Of a DNA stretch of 64,000 nucleotides, positions 8,428 through 17,833 are shown piece by piece; positions within the stretch are counted from its first letter, which is position 1, and each line of letters opens with the position of its first letter. The notes below the pieces were generated by a model. That model ran no database searches. It had not been told where the DNA came from and worked only from the letters and a program-made list of their open reading frames with translations. The position numbers were made by a program, and so were the translations under genes. The stretch is from Glacieibacterium frigidum (GTDB lineage Bacteria; Pseudomonadota; Alphaproteobacteria; Sphingomonadales; Sphingomonadaceae), in contig NZ_VJWA01000001.1 in the NCBI RefSeq assembly GCF_007097155.1, forward strand, positions 1,273,501 to 1,337,500, read 5' to 3'.

Positions 8428-11400
8428 TTACGCTGCCTGGCTGTCCCAGATGGCCGTGTTCAGGTCCATTAGAACTTCACTCAGGCGTGCATCGAAATCA
8501 CGATCGACTGCTTCAAACCCGCCGTTCTGCGCGAACAGCGGGTCGGACATGATTGCAGGGTCGCCGACGGGCTGGCTCTGGAGCGCTCGACCGATACGGT
8601 CCAGCCATCGCTTCTGCTTCGGCGTCCAGTCGCGCGACGCGATCAGACGAGCAACGCCGTTCTCCACGCGGGTCGCGTAGGGCACGAGCGGGTCGCCGAG
8701 CGCTGCCTGGCGCACGAACCCGATGATGTGTGCCGCAATGTCGGCATTGCGGGCGCGGCCATAGGCGGCGCGCAAGCCGGCCTCGGAGAACCCTTGGGCG
8801 TCAAGCAGGACGGCGATTTCCTTCAGCTCCTTTCGCGTCAACTCGCGCGGACGCTGGGTCGCGGCAATAAGCGCGGGCACGGCGTTCATGTTGCCGCGCA
8901 CGAAGGCTTCGAAGCTTTCGATATAGTCCTGCGGGCTGGCCTTACCGCCGAAATCATCCTCGACCGACACCAGCTCGTCGTCGTGCTCGGAGATCATGAT
9001 GCCAGACACGCGGCGGTCTGGGTTTGCGCCATCGAGGATCGCGGCGAGCGTGGGATGCTGACTGAACAGCGCGGCAGTGTCTTCAGGCGGCGCAGACTTG
9101 AGCCGGTCGGCAATGTCTTCGAGCGTGCCGAGAACGAGTTCGAGCGCTTGCCGCCGGTCGCCATCGATATGCGTGATGCGCTGCCGCAGCTTCACGACGA
9201 TCTGGTCGCGGACATAGCCACGATCCTCGTCCGTCGGCGCACGGTCGAGGTCGCCGAGCAAGGTGGCGAAGGTCAGCGACGGATCGACGACGACCGGGCG
9301 CATGTCGGTCATGTCCTGAAGGTTCGCGTAGATATCGACGGCGTCGAAGATGCGGAAATATTCCTTGCCGATCTCGTCGCAGCGCCGCGTCGCTCGTCCG
9401 ATCATCTGGTCGTACAGGATGCGGCTATTCACTCGGCGTACGAAGACCAGGTTTGTAATGGCGGGCACGTCGATGCCGGTGGTCAGCAGGTCGACCGTGA
9501 CGACGTATTTGGGGCGCGGATCGTTCTTGAACTTCTTGATTTCGTCGAGCGGCTTGTCGATCGAGCCGGTGATTTTGCCGACCAGATCGTGGGGCAGCGG
9601 CCCGTATTCCTCGGTCAGCGCGGCACGCAGCTCCTCGACGAGGATGTCGGCGTGATCGTCACGGGCCGCAAATAGCAGCGTCTTGCCGCGCTCGGTCGGC
9701 GGGCATTCCCGCGCGATGGCATCTGCGACGGCGCGGTTGAACGACCGAGTGTAGACCTTCTTGTTGAACTCCCCGACCTCGAAGGCGACCTCATCCGGGA
9801 GGTCGAACAAATCGATCTGCCCGGTTCGCGGATCGAGGATATTCACTTCCTCGCCTTGCTCGAAGTTGATCCCGGTCTGGCTGAGCGCTGTGGTGATCCG
9901 GCGCGTCGGGCGGTGGTCGATCAGGAACCCGTCGATGACCGCCTGACGATAGCCGTAGCGAAACACCGGAGGCCCGAAGATTTCGCGCGTGTGTAGCGCT
10001 GGCGTGGCGGTCAACGCGACGCGGGTCGCATCGAAGTATTCGAGAACGCGACGATAGGCCGACAGATATTCGTCGAGGTTGCGGAAACCAAGATCGTCCT
10101 CGCGGAGCTCGGCGTCGAGCGTGTAGCCGCGATGCGCCTCATCCACGATGATCAGATCGTAGGTCCCGGGCGTGGGCCGCTGCGCGGACGGAGCGTCGAA
10201 AACCCGTTTGACCATTGCCTGCACGGTGGCGACCTGGACACGATCCGTCGCCTCGGGAAACTTCTTCGCCATGTCGGCAACGCCGAACACCTCGTCGAAT
10301 TTCAGGAAGCCGCTGGTGTCGGTCGTGCTCATCGCGTCGAGCGTCTGACGCCCGAGCGCGTTGCGATCGACGAGGAACAGGATGCGGCGGAAACGCTTGC
10401 GGCGCAGCACCTCGAACATTAGCGCGATTGCAAGGCGAGTTTTGCCCGTGCCCGTTGCCATGGCTAGCAGGATATTCTGCTGTCCGGCGGCGATTGCCGT
10501 CTCGACGGCGGCAATGGCATCGGTTTGATAGGGTCGCAGCCCCGACACGCCGATCTCTTGATCCGCGACCGCCTCCGTGGTGCTTTCGGTAACCTGCTGC
10601 AGTCGCTCGGTCAGGTCGCGTGGCGAGAACCACTCCGGCAGTGCGCGCGGGTGGATCGACGGAGTCCGGGCATCCCAGAACCAAATACCCGACTTCGTCG
10701 CCAACTGCTTCACGTAGGGGCGACCATTGGTGACGAACAGAAAAGGCACCACAAATCGGTCCCCGTCGCGTTCGTGCCAGGACCCTTCCGTCGGCAACTC
10801 GTCGATGGTTAGGGTGACGTCGCGGGCATAGCGCTTCGCCTGGCCGAGCCTTCCGGGCACGTCCCTCACTTCTTGCTTGGCTTCGATGACACCGGCGCAA
10901 CGACCATCGATAAACAATGCATAGTCGACGGGACCGCTGCGTGTCGGCCATTCAGCGATCGCCATTGCCTTGCCGTATTCGGGTCGGGTTCCACGGGAGT
11001 GCCGGAGCTTGGTCGTGTCCGCTTCCCAGCCAGCAGCGCGCAACTGGTCATCAATCAAGACACGCGTGGTCGCCTCGTCGAGCTCGAGGGCTTGTGACTC
11101 GCGCGCAGCTGCCTGCATGAGCAGCGTAAGCTGAGCTGGTGGGGCGGCAATGGCAGCAGCTTGAAGGGCGGCAAGTTCAGCCCGTGCACTTCCAGCCGAC
11201 GCCTCCGTGTCTGCCGCATATTGCTCCCAGAAGGCACGTTCTTCCGTAAGTCTTTCTGTTGTAGCAGCAGCGTCCAGCCGATCCTGCTCGGCCTTCTGAC
11301 GCGCCAATTGCGCTTTGGCCGCCTCGTCACCACTCGCCTTCACTGCCGAGCGGAGGGCCTCGATTTCACCAAGAAGTTCCTGAGTTGCGTCCACACGCGG

Positions 11401-11820
11401 CTGCGGTGGGACGAAGGGTCCGGCCTTGAAGTTGGCCGCGCCGCAATATGATTTGTAGAACCAGATCGCCGCCGCACGAGCGATCTTCAGGGCGGCCAGC
11501 GCCTCGCTAGCCGTGCCTTCGTCCTCGTGAGCAGCGGCATTTCCGACACGTTTAAGGTGGTAAAGCCAGTCGCTGGCCTCCCTCGGCAAGATAGAGCGCG
11601 CACGCAGAAGCCGAAGTATATCGTCGAAGCCGGCGGCCGGGTCGGGCAACATTGCATGCCGAGCTGCGATATCTTTCGTCAGAAACTCGCCAAATTGCCT
11701 GAGCCTGAACAGGCACACTGCGGGGTCATCGAACACATAACGCTCGGCCAGCGTCGTGACGCGGCGAAGCCGCTCATCGCAGGCGCGCAGAAAATCGAAG
11801 TTGCCCGCCCTGTCCCCCAT
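8428..11820 (-). CDS. hsdR: Type I restriction endonuclease subunit HsdR
   Basis: HsdR is the translocating and cleaving subunit of the type I enzyme. I prefer the ATG at 11820 (MGDRAGNFDFL) over an upstream ATG at 11886, because family members of this class begin with a similar NFxFL segment; this gives 1130 residues. Domains in order: an N-terminal DUF4145-like helical region (1-130, NAAAHEDEGTASEAL), a coiled-coil region rich in Gln/Glu/Ala (about 145-225), a nuclease with D299 and EAK at 313-315, helicase Walker A ATGTGKT near 455-461, DEAH at 560-563, motif III LTATPA, and motif VI QMIGRATRR. It is the first gene of the hsdRMS-mcrBC operon. Confidence 0.94.
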   Translation of the reverse strand: MGDRAGNFDFLRACDERLRRVTTLAERYVFDDPAVCLFRLRQFGEFLTKDIAARHAMLPDPAAGFDDILRLLRARSILPREASDWLYHLKRVGNAAAHEDEGTASEALAALKIARAAAIWFYKSYCGAANFKAGPFVPPQPRVDATQELLGEIEALRSAVKASGDEAAKAQLARQKAEQDRLDAAATTERLTEERAFWEQYAADTEASAGSARAELAALQAAAIAAPPAQLTLLMQAAARESQALELDEATTRVLIDDQLRAAGWEADTTKLRHSRGTRPEYGKAMAIAEWPTRSGPVDYALFIDGRCAGVIEAKQEVRDVPGRLGQAKRYARDVTLTIDELPTEGSWHERDGDRFVVPFLFVTNGRPYVKQLATKSGIWFWDARTPSIHPRALPEWFSPRDLTERLQQVTESTTEAVADQEIGVSGLRPYQTDAIAAVETAIAAGQQNILLAMATGTGKTRLAIALMFEVLRRKRFRRILFLVDRNALGRQTLDAMSTTDTSGFLKFDEVFGVADMAKKFPEATDRVQVATVQAMVKRVFDAPSAQRPTPGTYDLIIVDEAHRGYTLDAELREDDLGFRNLDEYLSAYRRVLEYFDATRVALTATPALHTREIFGPPVFRYGYRQAVIDGFLIDHRPTRRITTALSQTGINFEQGEEVNILDPRTGQIDLFDLPDEVAFEVGEFNKKVYTRSFNRAVADAIARECPPTERGKTLLFAARDDHADILVEELRAALTEEYGPLPHDLVGKITGSIDKPLDEIKKFKNDPRPKYVVTVDLLTTGIDVPAITNLVFVRRVNSRILYDQMIGRATRRCDEIGKEYFRIFDAVDIYANLQDMTDMRPVVVDPSLTFATLLGDLDRAPTDEDRGYVRDQIVVKLRQRITHIDGDRRQALELVLGTLEDIADRLKSAPPEDTAALFSQHPTLAAILDGANPDRRVSGIMISEHDDELVSVEDDFGGKASPQDYIESFEAFVRGNMNAVPALIAATQRPRELTRKELKEIAVLLDAQGFSEAGLRAAYGRARNADIAAHIIGFVRQAALGDPLVPYATRVENGVARLIASRDWTPKQKRWLDRIGRALQSQPVGDPAIMSDPLFAQNGGFEAVDRDFDARLSEVLMDLNTAIWDSQAA

Positions 11821-12324
11821 TGGGCAAAGCATAGTCGCATTTCGGGCTGGCTCAATGACTTGGGCTGAACGAGATGGGAGCGCCACGTGGCATCATCCCG
11901 ATCTGCGATGAGCTCTCGCCGGAGATAGACGTCTCGGCGTCTCAACAGGCCCAAATTGGGCCGTAAGGGACGTCGTGGCTCTTTGGCTCGTTACGGGCAA
12001 CGAAGCGCCTGAAACGGCTTCTACTGCGTCACGCGGCTCCTGTCCCACGCACGAGCAGAGATCTCCGGCTAGCTCGGAGCGGACTTGCCGCAAGTCGACG
12101 CTCCTACGATGTCCCCCGGTCGATTTCTTACTTAAGTACTACGAAAGCCGCGCTACGCCACGCGCACCTTCGGCGTGACAACGGTCCGATCAAGCCACCA
12201 GCGCCTCACGCGCGCGTGCCCCCAGCAGCGACCCAGAACTGGCCGTTGACTGGTCTCGCCGCAGCTCCGGTTCCCGAAGTTCGTTCAGGCGCATTATTGC
12301 CGCTGCGGGCAACGCTGGTCCCTT
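11821..12324. other. Region upstream of the restriction operon; no gene recognised
   Basis: About 500 bases between hsdR and the end of the esterase gene. It must hold the promoter of the hsdR operon on the minus strand, but I cannot pick a confident -35/-10 pair. Short frames here have no recognisable domain. Confidence 0.35.
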
Positions 12325-13005
12325 TCACTTTGTCACGCGCTCGCCCGCTTCAGCTCCGTGCAAGGCTTTCGCCACGAATTCGCCGCCCATGCGCAGGCCG
12401 ACCGGGTCGACTGAGTGGCTCACGCCCGGCAAGACGTGCGCTGTCACGACAATGCCGAGATGCTCGAGCTCGCACTTGGCCGCATGCAGGGCAGCAACCG
12501 GCACCACCGGATCCGCCGAACCATGGATGAGCAGCACGGGCGGCCTGGTGATCGAAGCATGCGACAGCTCCGGCGCGCCGGTCAGCATACCTGAATAGCC
12601 GACGACTGCGGCGACCGGTCGGGTGCGGCGAAGACCGACATGGAGTGCCATCATCGTCCCCTGGCTGAACCCGACGATGGCAAGATCGCTGTCGGTCAAA
12701 TCGTACTGGGCCAGCTTGCGGTCGATAAAGGCGTCGATTGCGGGTGCCGCCTCCTTTGCTCCCTGGGCCAAGGCTGCGGGCGTGAAGGCAGTCAGCGGCC
12801 ACCACTGGTAGCCACCCTCCATGCCGCAGCGCTGCGGCGCGTTCGGTGCCAGGAACAGAGTATCGGGCAAGCCTCGCTGCCAATGCGGCGCCACCGAGAT
12901 CAGGTCAGCGCCGTTCGACCCGTAGCCATGCAGAAGCAGGACGATCTGCTTCGGCTTCTCGCCGGAAAGGGGCTGCAGGCTTGAGCCGTTCACGATCTTG
13001 GACAA
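12325..13005 (-). CDS. Alpha/beta hydrolase, phospholipase/carboxylesterase type
   Basis: A 226-residue serine hydrolase. The strand-turn LLLHGYGSNGADL (residues 22-35) is the usual oxyanion-hole motif, GFSQG is the nucleophile elbow (Ser near residue 117), HGSADPVVP carries the catalytic Asp, and GVSHSVDP carries the catalytic His. This matches the small cytosolic carboxylesterase group that hydrolyses short acyl esters; the natural substrate is unknown. The annotated start is TTG, with a GTG a few codons later as an alternative. It stands alone between the restriction operon and the tRNA-like scar. Confidence 0.82.
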   Translation of the reverse strand: MSKIVNGSSLQPLSGEKPKQIVLLLHGYGSNGADLISVAPHWQRGLPDTLFLAPNAPQRCGMEGGYQWWPLTAFTPAALAQGAKEAAPAIDAFIDRKLAQYDLTDSDLAIVGFSQGTMMALHVGLRRTRPVAAVVGYSGMLTGAPELSHASITRPPVLLIHGSADPVVPVAALHAAKCELEHLGIVVTAHVLPGVSHSVDPVGLRMGGEFVAKALHGAEAGERVTK

Positions 13006-13121
13006 ATCTGCTGGCCCTCATTTTTCCACGCGCCACCTGTCTCAGGAGATGCCACACGATCCTTATATGGAATTGCCTTTCGGTCGTACGAGTAGCTAAC
13101 TCGACCGGAACATGTTGAGGC

Positions 13122-13349
13122 GTGATAACAGTGAGCCAGCGATATCTGATCGACCCGCCCGGCGGTCATGCTCACGGCTTCCCAAAGCGCTTCACGGGCG
13201 ATCCCAAGACCCTCGAGGTCAACGACTGGCTCGTCCGGAACGGCTATCCGCAAGACCAAGTCGACCTGTTCAGAGACCGAGCAGAAGTGCCCGTGCGTAT
13301 CATTGGACCATTCGGAGCAAACGATCCTGAGTGGCTATCTTACGGGTGA
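13122..13349 (+). CDS. Small hypothetical protein, phage-type look
   Basis: A 75-residue frame with a GTG start (13122, or 13131 giving a protein that begins MSQRYLIDPPGG). The pattern IDPPGG, GFPKRF, then DWLVRNGYPQDQVDLF resembles small proteins I associate with phage and prophage genomes, of unknown function. No membrane segment or metal site is visible. An AGGCGTG stretch just upstream could serve as a weak ribosome-binding site. Neighbouring DNA has no other clear gene. Confidence 0.4.
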   Translation: MITVSQRYLIDPPGGHAHGFPKRFTGDPKTLEVNDWLVRNGYPQDQVDLFRDRAEVPVRIIGPFGANDPEWLSYG

Positions 13350-13871
13350 TGGGAACAGCCCGGCAGCAAGCGCCAATACGCTAGTCGCGGTGCGGCCTTG
13401 GCTACTGAAGCTGAATCAGAATGCTAGCCATCGGGCGCTGTTTCAGGAGCAACCGCCACAGCCCTTCTTTCGTGGGTCCCAATGACCCAATGCCGGTCGT
13501 TCGCGGCGTGTTTACGGCTTCCCAGGTCCGGCTACTCGTTCATATTGGTGCACAGGCAATCCGCAGCGCGTTTGCAGCTACTTTTCCGGCGAGCTGTCCA
13601 TCATGCGCCGGCGCGTCCGCCGAAAGCCGACACGATCGAAAAGGCGGCATCAGCTGATGCCCACAACCACCGGAACGTCAAAAATTGGCGTGGACCACCG
13701 GATGACTGTCGTTGGTGAAGACAAACAGACCGAATTAAAGCGTATCAATGCGGCCGATCAAGATGGGGTTTTCGCTAGCTCCGGGCATTGATGCGCTGCG
13801 CAAGCTCGGTGGTCCGCGAATTACCCGAGAGCTTGTACTGAGTTCAATCCTGATAGTCTGCGCCAGAGTGG

Positions 13872-13898
13872 GGAAGCCCGCTGGCTAGGCGGGCTTCC
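13872..13898 (-). terminator. Strong hairpin downstream of the tRNA-like 3' end
   Basis: Perfect 10-bp inverted repeat, arms GGAAGCCCGC (13872-13881) and GCGGGCTTCC (13889-13898), with a 7-base loop. It sits seven bases past the CCA end of the minus-strand tRNA-like sequence, the usual place for a tRNA terminator. There is no clear T-run after it, so it may act as a transcript-end stabiliser rather than a strict intrinsic terminator. Confidence 0.5.
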
Positions 13899-13904
13899 GG
13901 AAAC

Positions 13905-13933
13905 TGGCGGTGGTGGCGGGGATCGAACCCGCC
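13905..13933 (-). other. 3' end of a tRNA gene (T-arm, acceptor strand and CCA); probable attachment-site remnant
   Basis: Read on the minus strand, this has a T-arm (stem GCGGG / loop TTCGATC / stem CCCGC), a 7-base acceptor strand CACCACC, discriminator G and CCA. I could not find the matching 5' acceptor strand GGTGGTG, a D-arm or a proper anticodon arm upstream, so the gene is not complete. Tyrosine recombinases commonly integrate into tRNA 3' ends and leave just such a fragment. Discriminator G would fit a Ser tRNA among others. The 3' half of a permuted alphaproteobacterial tmRNA is an alternative. Confidence 0.5.
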
Positions 13934-13988
13934 GCGCGATACCTTGAGTAGAAAGACCGGGGGTGGGTTACCCCATCATTTGCGTGGA

Positions 13989-14271
13989 TCAGCGCCAACC
14001 AGGACCACCGCTCGCGCTCGCCTCACCGTGCACCTTCGTATCGACGTGTGCTACCATGGTAACCTCCGTTGCTGGGGCACTCACATGAACGTGAATGCTG
14101 GCGTTGAACCCGATGGTTCCGGTGATCAGTCCGATTGGTGCGATCCACGCGATGATGGCGGTGCGCCACCCTCGTCCGGTTTTCCTCTTCAAGCTCGTGC
14201 AGGGCTGCTGCGTGCAGCCCCTCGACCTGTAATCTGCTACACGCGACGGCCTTCCGCAAGGGCTCAAGCAC
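13989..14271 (-). pseudogene. Possible frameshifted small membrane protein
   Basis: From an ATG at 14271 one frame reads a helical, charged N-terminus (LQVEGLHAAALHELEEEN), and after about base 14165 the adjacent frame reads GWRTAIIAWIAPIGLITGTI and a further 25 sensible residues, a plausible single transmembrane segment. The two halves together look like one small membrane protein with a frameshift near 14160-14170. This rests on residue composition only and could be chance. Confidence 0.22.
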
Positions 14272-14640
14272 TAGTCGAGACCCAAGAGTTGTCGGTGAGT
14301 GGCGTCTTGAGGTTCACCATTACGCCAAGAGGTGGCGATGTTGATCCGCATCATGCTGCACCACTCCGATTGGCTGGATCGACCCAGACTCGGCCATTCG
14401 CGGCCTATTTCCGGTTCCCCCACTCCTGCCGTCCATTCATGGTGAAAAGCGAAAAGTCGGCGCGTGGCAGCCCATCCCGCCTGCCAGCGACTTCCCAAAA
14501 AAGATGTTGTTTCGGACAAGGCGCCATGTTGGTGTCCAGTTCCCCTGTCTTTCGCAGCCTCGCTCTTACTCACAACGCACTGTAAATCTATATCGGCCCT
14601 CGATCAGGTGCCGAACAGAGCATCGAGAAGGGCGGTTGAA

Positions 14641-17631
14641 ATGGCGGGACAGCTTAGCAGGGGATCGGTCTGGCATCGGTGGGATCCCCATATCCACTCA
14701 CCTGGCACCATCCTTGCCGACCAATACCCCGCTGCGGATGGATGGGAGCAATTCTTGGCCCGGATCGAGAAATCTAGTCCTCCGGTACGCGCGCTCGGCA
14801 TCACCGACTATTTCAGCACTGCGACTTACGAGCAGGCCGTTGCTTATAAAAGGGCGGGGCGGCTGGCGGGTGTCGACTTGATCTTCCCCAATGTCGAGCT
14901 TCGCTTGGGGATCGGCACCGCTCGGGGATCGGCGGTCAATCTCCACCTTCTGGTCTCGCCCGACGACCACGACCATCTCGCCCGCCTGCACGCCTTCCTC
15001 TCCGATCTGCGGTTCGAGGCGCTAGGCGAGCGCTACCGCTGCACCCCAGGCGATATCATGCGGCTCGGCCGCGCTCATGACGTCAACGCAACAAGCGACG
15101 AACGCGCGCTGGAAGCTGGCACCAACCAATTCAAGGTCGACCTCGCCAATCTGCGCGAGGCGATGAAGGCAAGCGATTGGGCGCGAGCAAACATTCTTCT
15201 CGCGGTCGCTGCGAATAGCGGCGACGGCACTGCGGGCCTGCAAGGCGATGCGTCGCTAACGCGGCTACGGCGCGAGATCGAGCGCGCATCCGACGTCATC
15301 TTTTCGAGCAGGCCGGGCGATCGGAAATTCTGGCTCGGCAAGGCGTCGATCACGCGCGAGGCGTTGGTGGCCGAGTATAGCGGCCTCAAGCCATGCCTGC
15401 ACGGCAGCGATGCGCATCGTACTGAGATGGTGGCGGCACCGGCGCAGGATCGCCGGTGCTGGCTGAAAGGGCAGGTGACATTCGAGACGCTACGTCAAGC
15501 GTGTCTTGAGCCGGAGATGCGGGTTTTCGTTGGGACTGCGGCGCCGCCCGCAGCACAGCCATCGCAGGTGATGACGGAAGTCGGCGTAAAGGGCGCGCCT
15601 TTCCTCCGCGATGCCGTCGTGCCCCTTAACCCTGGCCTAATCGGAATCATCGGCGCGCGAGGATCTGGCAAGACGGCGCTTGCCGATCTGATCGCCGCTG
15701 GCGGTGCCGCGTTGTTGCTGAAGTCAAACAAGCTATCCTTCGTGCACCGCGCGCGCGACCACCTCGCAGGCGCGACGGTCGAGTTGAATTGGGATGACGG
15801 CTCGGCCTGTAGCGAAACCATCGCCAGTATCCTGCAAGGTGACGGCGAAGACGGTGAACCACAGGTGCGCTATCTCTCCCAGCAGTTCGTCGACCGCCTA
15901 TGCTCGGCTGAGGGACTGACCGACGAGCTGCTGACCGAGATACAGCGTGTCATCTTTCTTGCTCACCCAACGGAAGAGCGGCTAGGCGCTACGGACTTTG
16001 ACCAACTCCTTGATCTGCGCGCGGAGAGCGCGCGCACGACACGGAATCAGGCTGAGGACGAGCTGCGCGACCTGGCGACGGAGTTCGTCGCTGAGCGCGA
16101 GAAAGAGGCAAGCATCGCGCCGCTCCGCGTCAGGCTGACGAATCTGCAAGGGACGATCTCCAAGGCGCAGGCCGACCGCACCGCCCTCGTGGGGAAGAGT
16201 GGCGGCGATCAGGCGCGTCTCGACGCCTACAACGTCGTTGCGGGGGCGTTGCAGAAACGCCGGTCGGAGCATGAACAGCTCGAACGGCGCCGCAATGCGC
16301 TTGATACGCTCACGCAGGAAGTAGCGCTGGCGCGCACGCGGACCTTCCCTGACGCCCTTCGGCAGATGCGCCAGCGCCACGAGGCGGCGGAGATACCGGA
16401 GGCGCTATGGCCCCTCTTTGAGATGACGTTCGCGGGCGATGTTGACGAAGCGATCGTCGGCGAGCGCGTTGCAGTGGTGAAGGCGCTGACGGCGCTTGCC
16501 GGCACACCCGTCGCGCTAGCGGCCGGAACGTCGCCTGTCGCCGCTTCCTACCTCCCGCAAGGTGCGCAGCTTGAAAGTTTATCGATTGCGGTACTGGCGG
16601 CAGAAACGCAGCGGCTTGAGGGGCTGATTGGCGTCGATCGGGCAGCTGCAAAGGCGCTGACGACGCTTAACAGCAAGATCGCAGCCGACGAGGGACAGGC
16701 GGCTAATCTTTAACGCCAGATCGAGACGGCAGAGAAGGCGCCCGCGCGTCTGCTGGCGATCCGCGACGAGCGCCGGGCTGCCTATACCCGTGTGTTCGAC
16801 GCGGTGGTTGCCGAGCAGGCCGAGTTGTCCCGCTTGTATGCCCCGCTCGCTACCCGCATCGAGGCCGAGAGTGGATCGGCGCGCAACCTTGCGTTCGAGG
16901 TCCGACGACGCGTCGACGTCGACGCTTGGGCGCGGAATGGAGAAGCATTGCTGGACCTACGCAAGGGGTCGAAGCTGCGCACGGGCACGCTGGCCGATCT
17001 CGCGCGCGCCAGTCTCCTTCCGGCTTGGAGCGCGGGCACGGCTGAGGAGGTGTCGACGGCCCTTGCGACGTTTCGGGAGGCGCACGATTCGGCAATCATT
17101 CAATGCTGCCCATACGATCGGCGCGACCCGGCTGAAGCTGCCGGTTATCGTCAGTGGGCGGGCGACGTGTCCGCCTGGCTCTACGGCACCGACCATATCC
17201 AGACCGCCTACGGCATTCAATATGACGGGACGGACGTAGAGCGACTGTCACCGGGCACGCGCGGGATAGTGCTGCTGCTGCTCTACCTTGTGATCGACAC
17301 TGACGACGATCGCCCGCTCATCATCGATCAGCCGGAAGAAAACCTCGATCCGCGCTCGATCTTCGTCGAGCTAGTGGAGCGCTTCCGATCGGCCAAGCAG
17401 CGTCGGCAGATCATCATCGTCACCCATAATGCCAATCTTATCGTCAACACCGATGCAGATCAGGTTATCGTGGCGACCTGCGGTCCCCACCGTCCGGGGC
17501 AGCTCCCTGAAATCCGCTACCAGGCTGGTGGATTGGAGGATTTGGCCATTCGCGAATGCGTGTGCAACATTCTCGAAGGCGGCGAGGAGGCCTTTAAGGA
17601 GCGCGCAAAACGGCTACGAGTGGGATTTTAG
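14641..17631 (+). pseudogene. TrlF-family PHP-domain/SMC-like ATPase, interrupted by one in-frame stop
   Basis: The start is the ATG at 14641 (MAGQLSRG), preceded by GAGAAGG. The frame runs to TAA at 16711-16713 (690 residues), then continues in the same frame to 17631, so one nonsense codon splits a gene of about 996 codons. The N-terminal part is a PHP phosphoesterase-like domain with HxH (His17, His19) and a GSDAH motif near 252-256. Walker A GARGSGKT is at 338-345, followed by a long coiled coil. The part beyond the stop carries the ABC-type signature (RLSPGTRG), Walker B/D-loop LIIDQPEENLDP and the switch His (IIVTHNANLI). Both halves of the ATP site are needed, so the truncated product should be inactive unless the stop is read through. 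Such proteins occur in phage-defence neighbourhoods, as here. Confidence 0.82.
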
Positions 17632-17833
17632 CAGCAAGCCGTGATCGTGTCCGGCAGCAAGGAGAGCAAGACCTTGACCTACTCGCGGCGTTCCAAGGCG
17701 TTCGGCGGCCAAGCCGAGCTGGTAAGCGGGCTCGCGCGGCGGCTGACCCCCGCCACGCTGTCCTGACGGTGAGATTCCGTCCCCGCCTTACCTAACCCTG
17801 ATCCCTTACGCAGAATTTCCGACCGAGACCTAC

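Larger units (their letters stand above)
13350..14640. other. Long gene-poor stretch around a tRNA-like scar
   Basis: Nearly 1.3 kb with no gene I can assign. It contains a strong hairpin (13872-13898), a tRNA-type 3' end (13905-13933), and on the minus strand about 14.0-14.27 kb the possible remains of a small membrane protein. An open plus-strand frame at 13944-14585 has low-complexity, Arg/Ser/Pro-rich translation and looks non-coding. Confidence 0.4.

Noticed and set aside
13905-13995. A complete tRNA on the minus strand
   Set aside because: Only the T-arm, acceptor 3' strand and CCA are present; the nearest GGTGGT-like 5' strand is about 105 bases away with no D-arm or proper anticodon loop between.
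17641-17766. A 41-codon frame between the TrlF-like gene and ptuA
   Set aside because: Begins with GTG just past the stop of the previous gene but has no ribosome-binding site or recognisable motif; may be chance.
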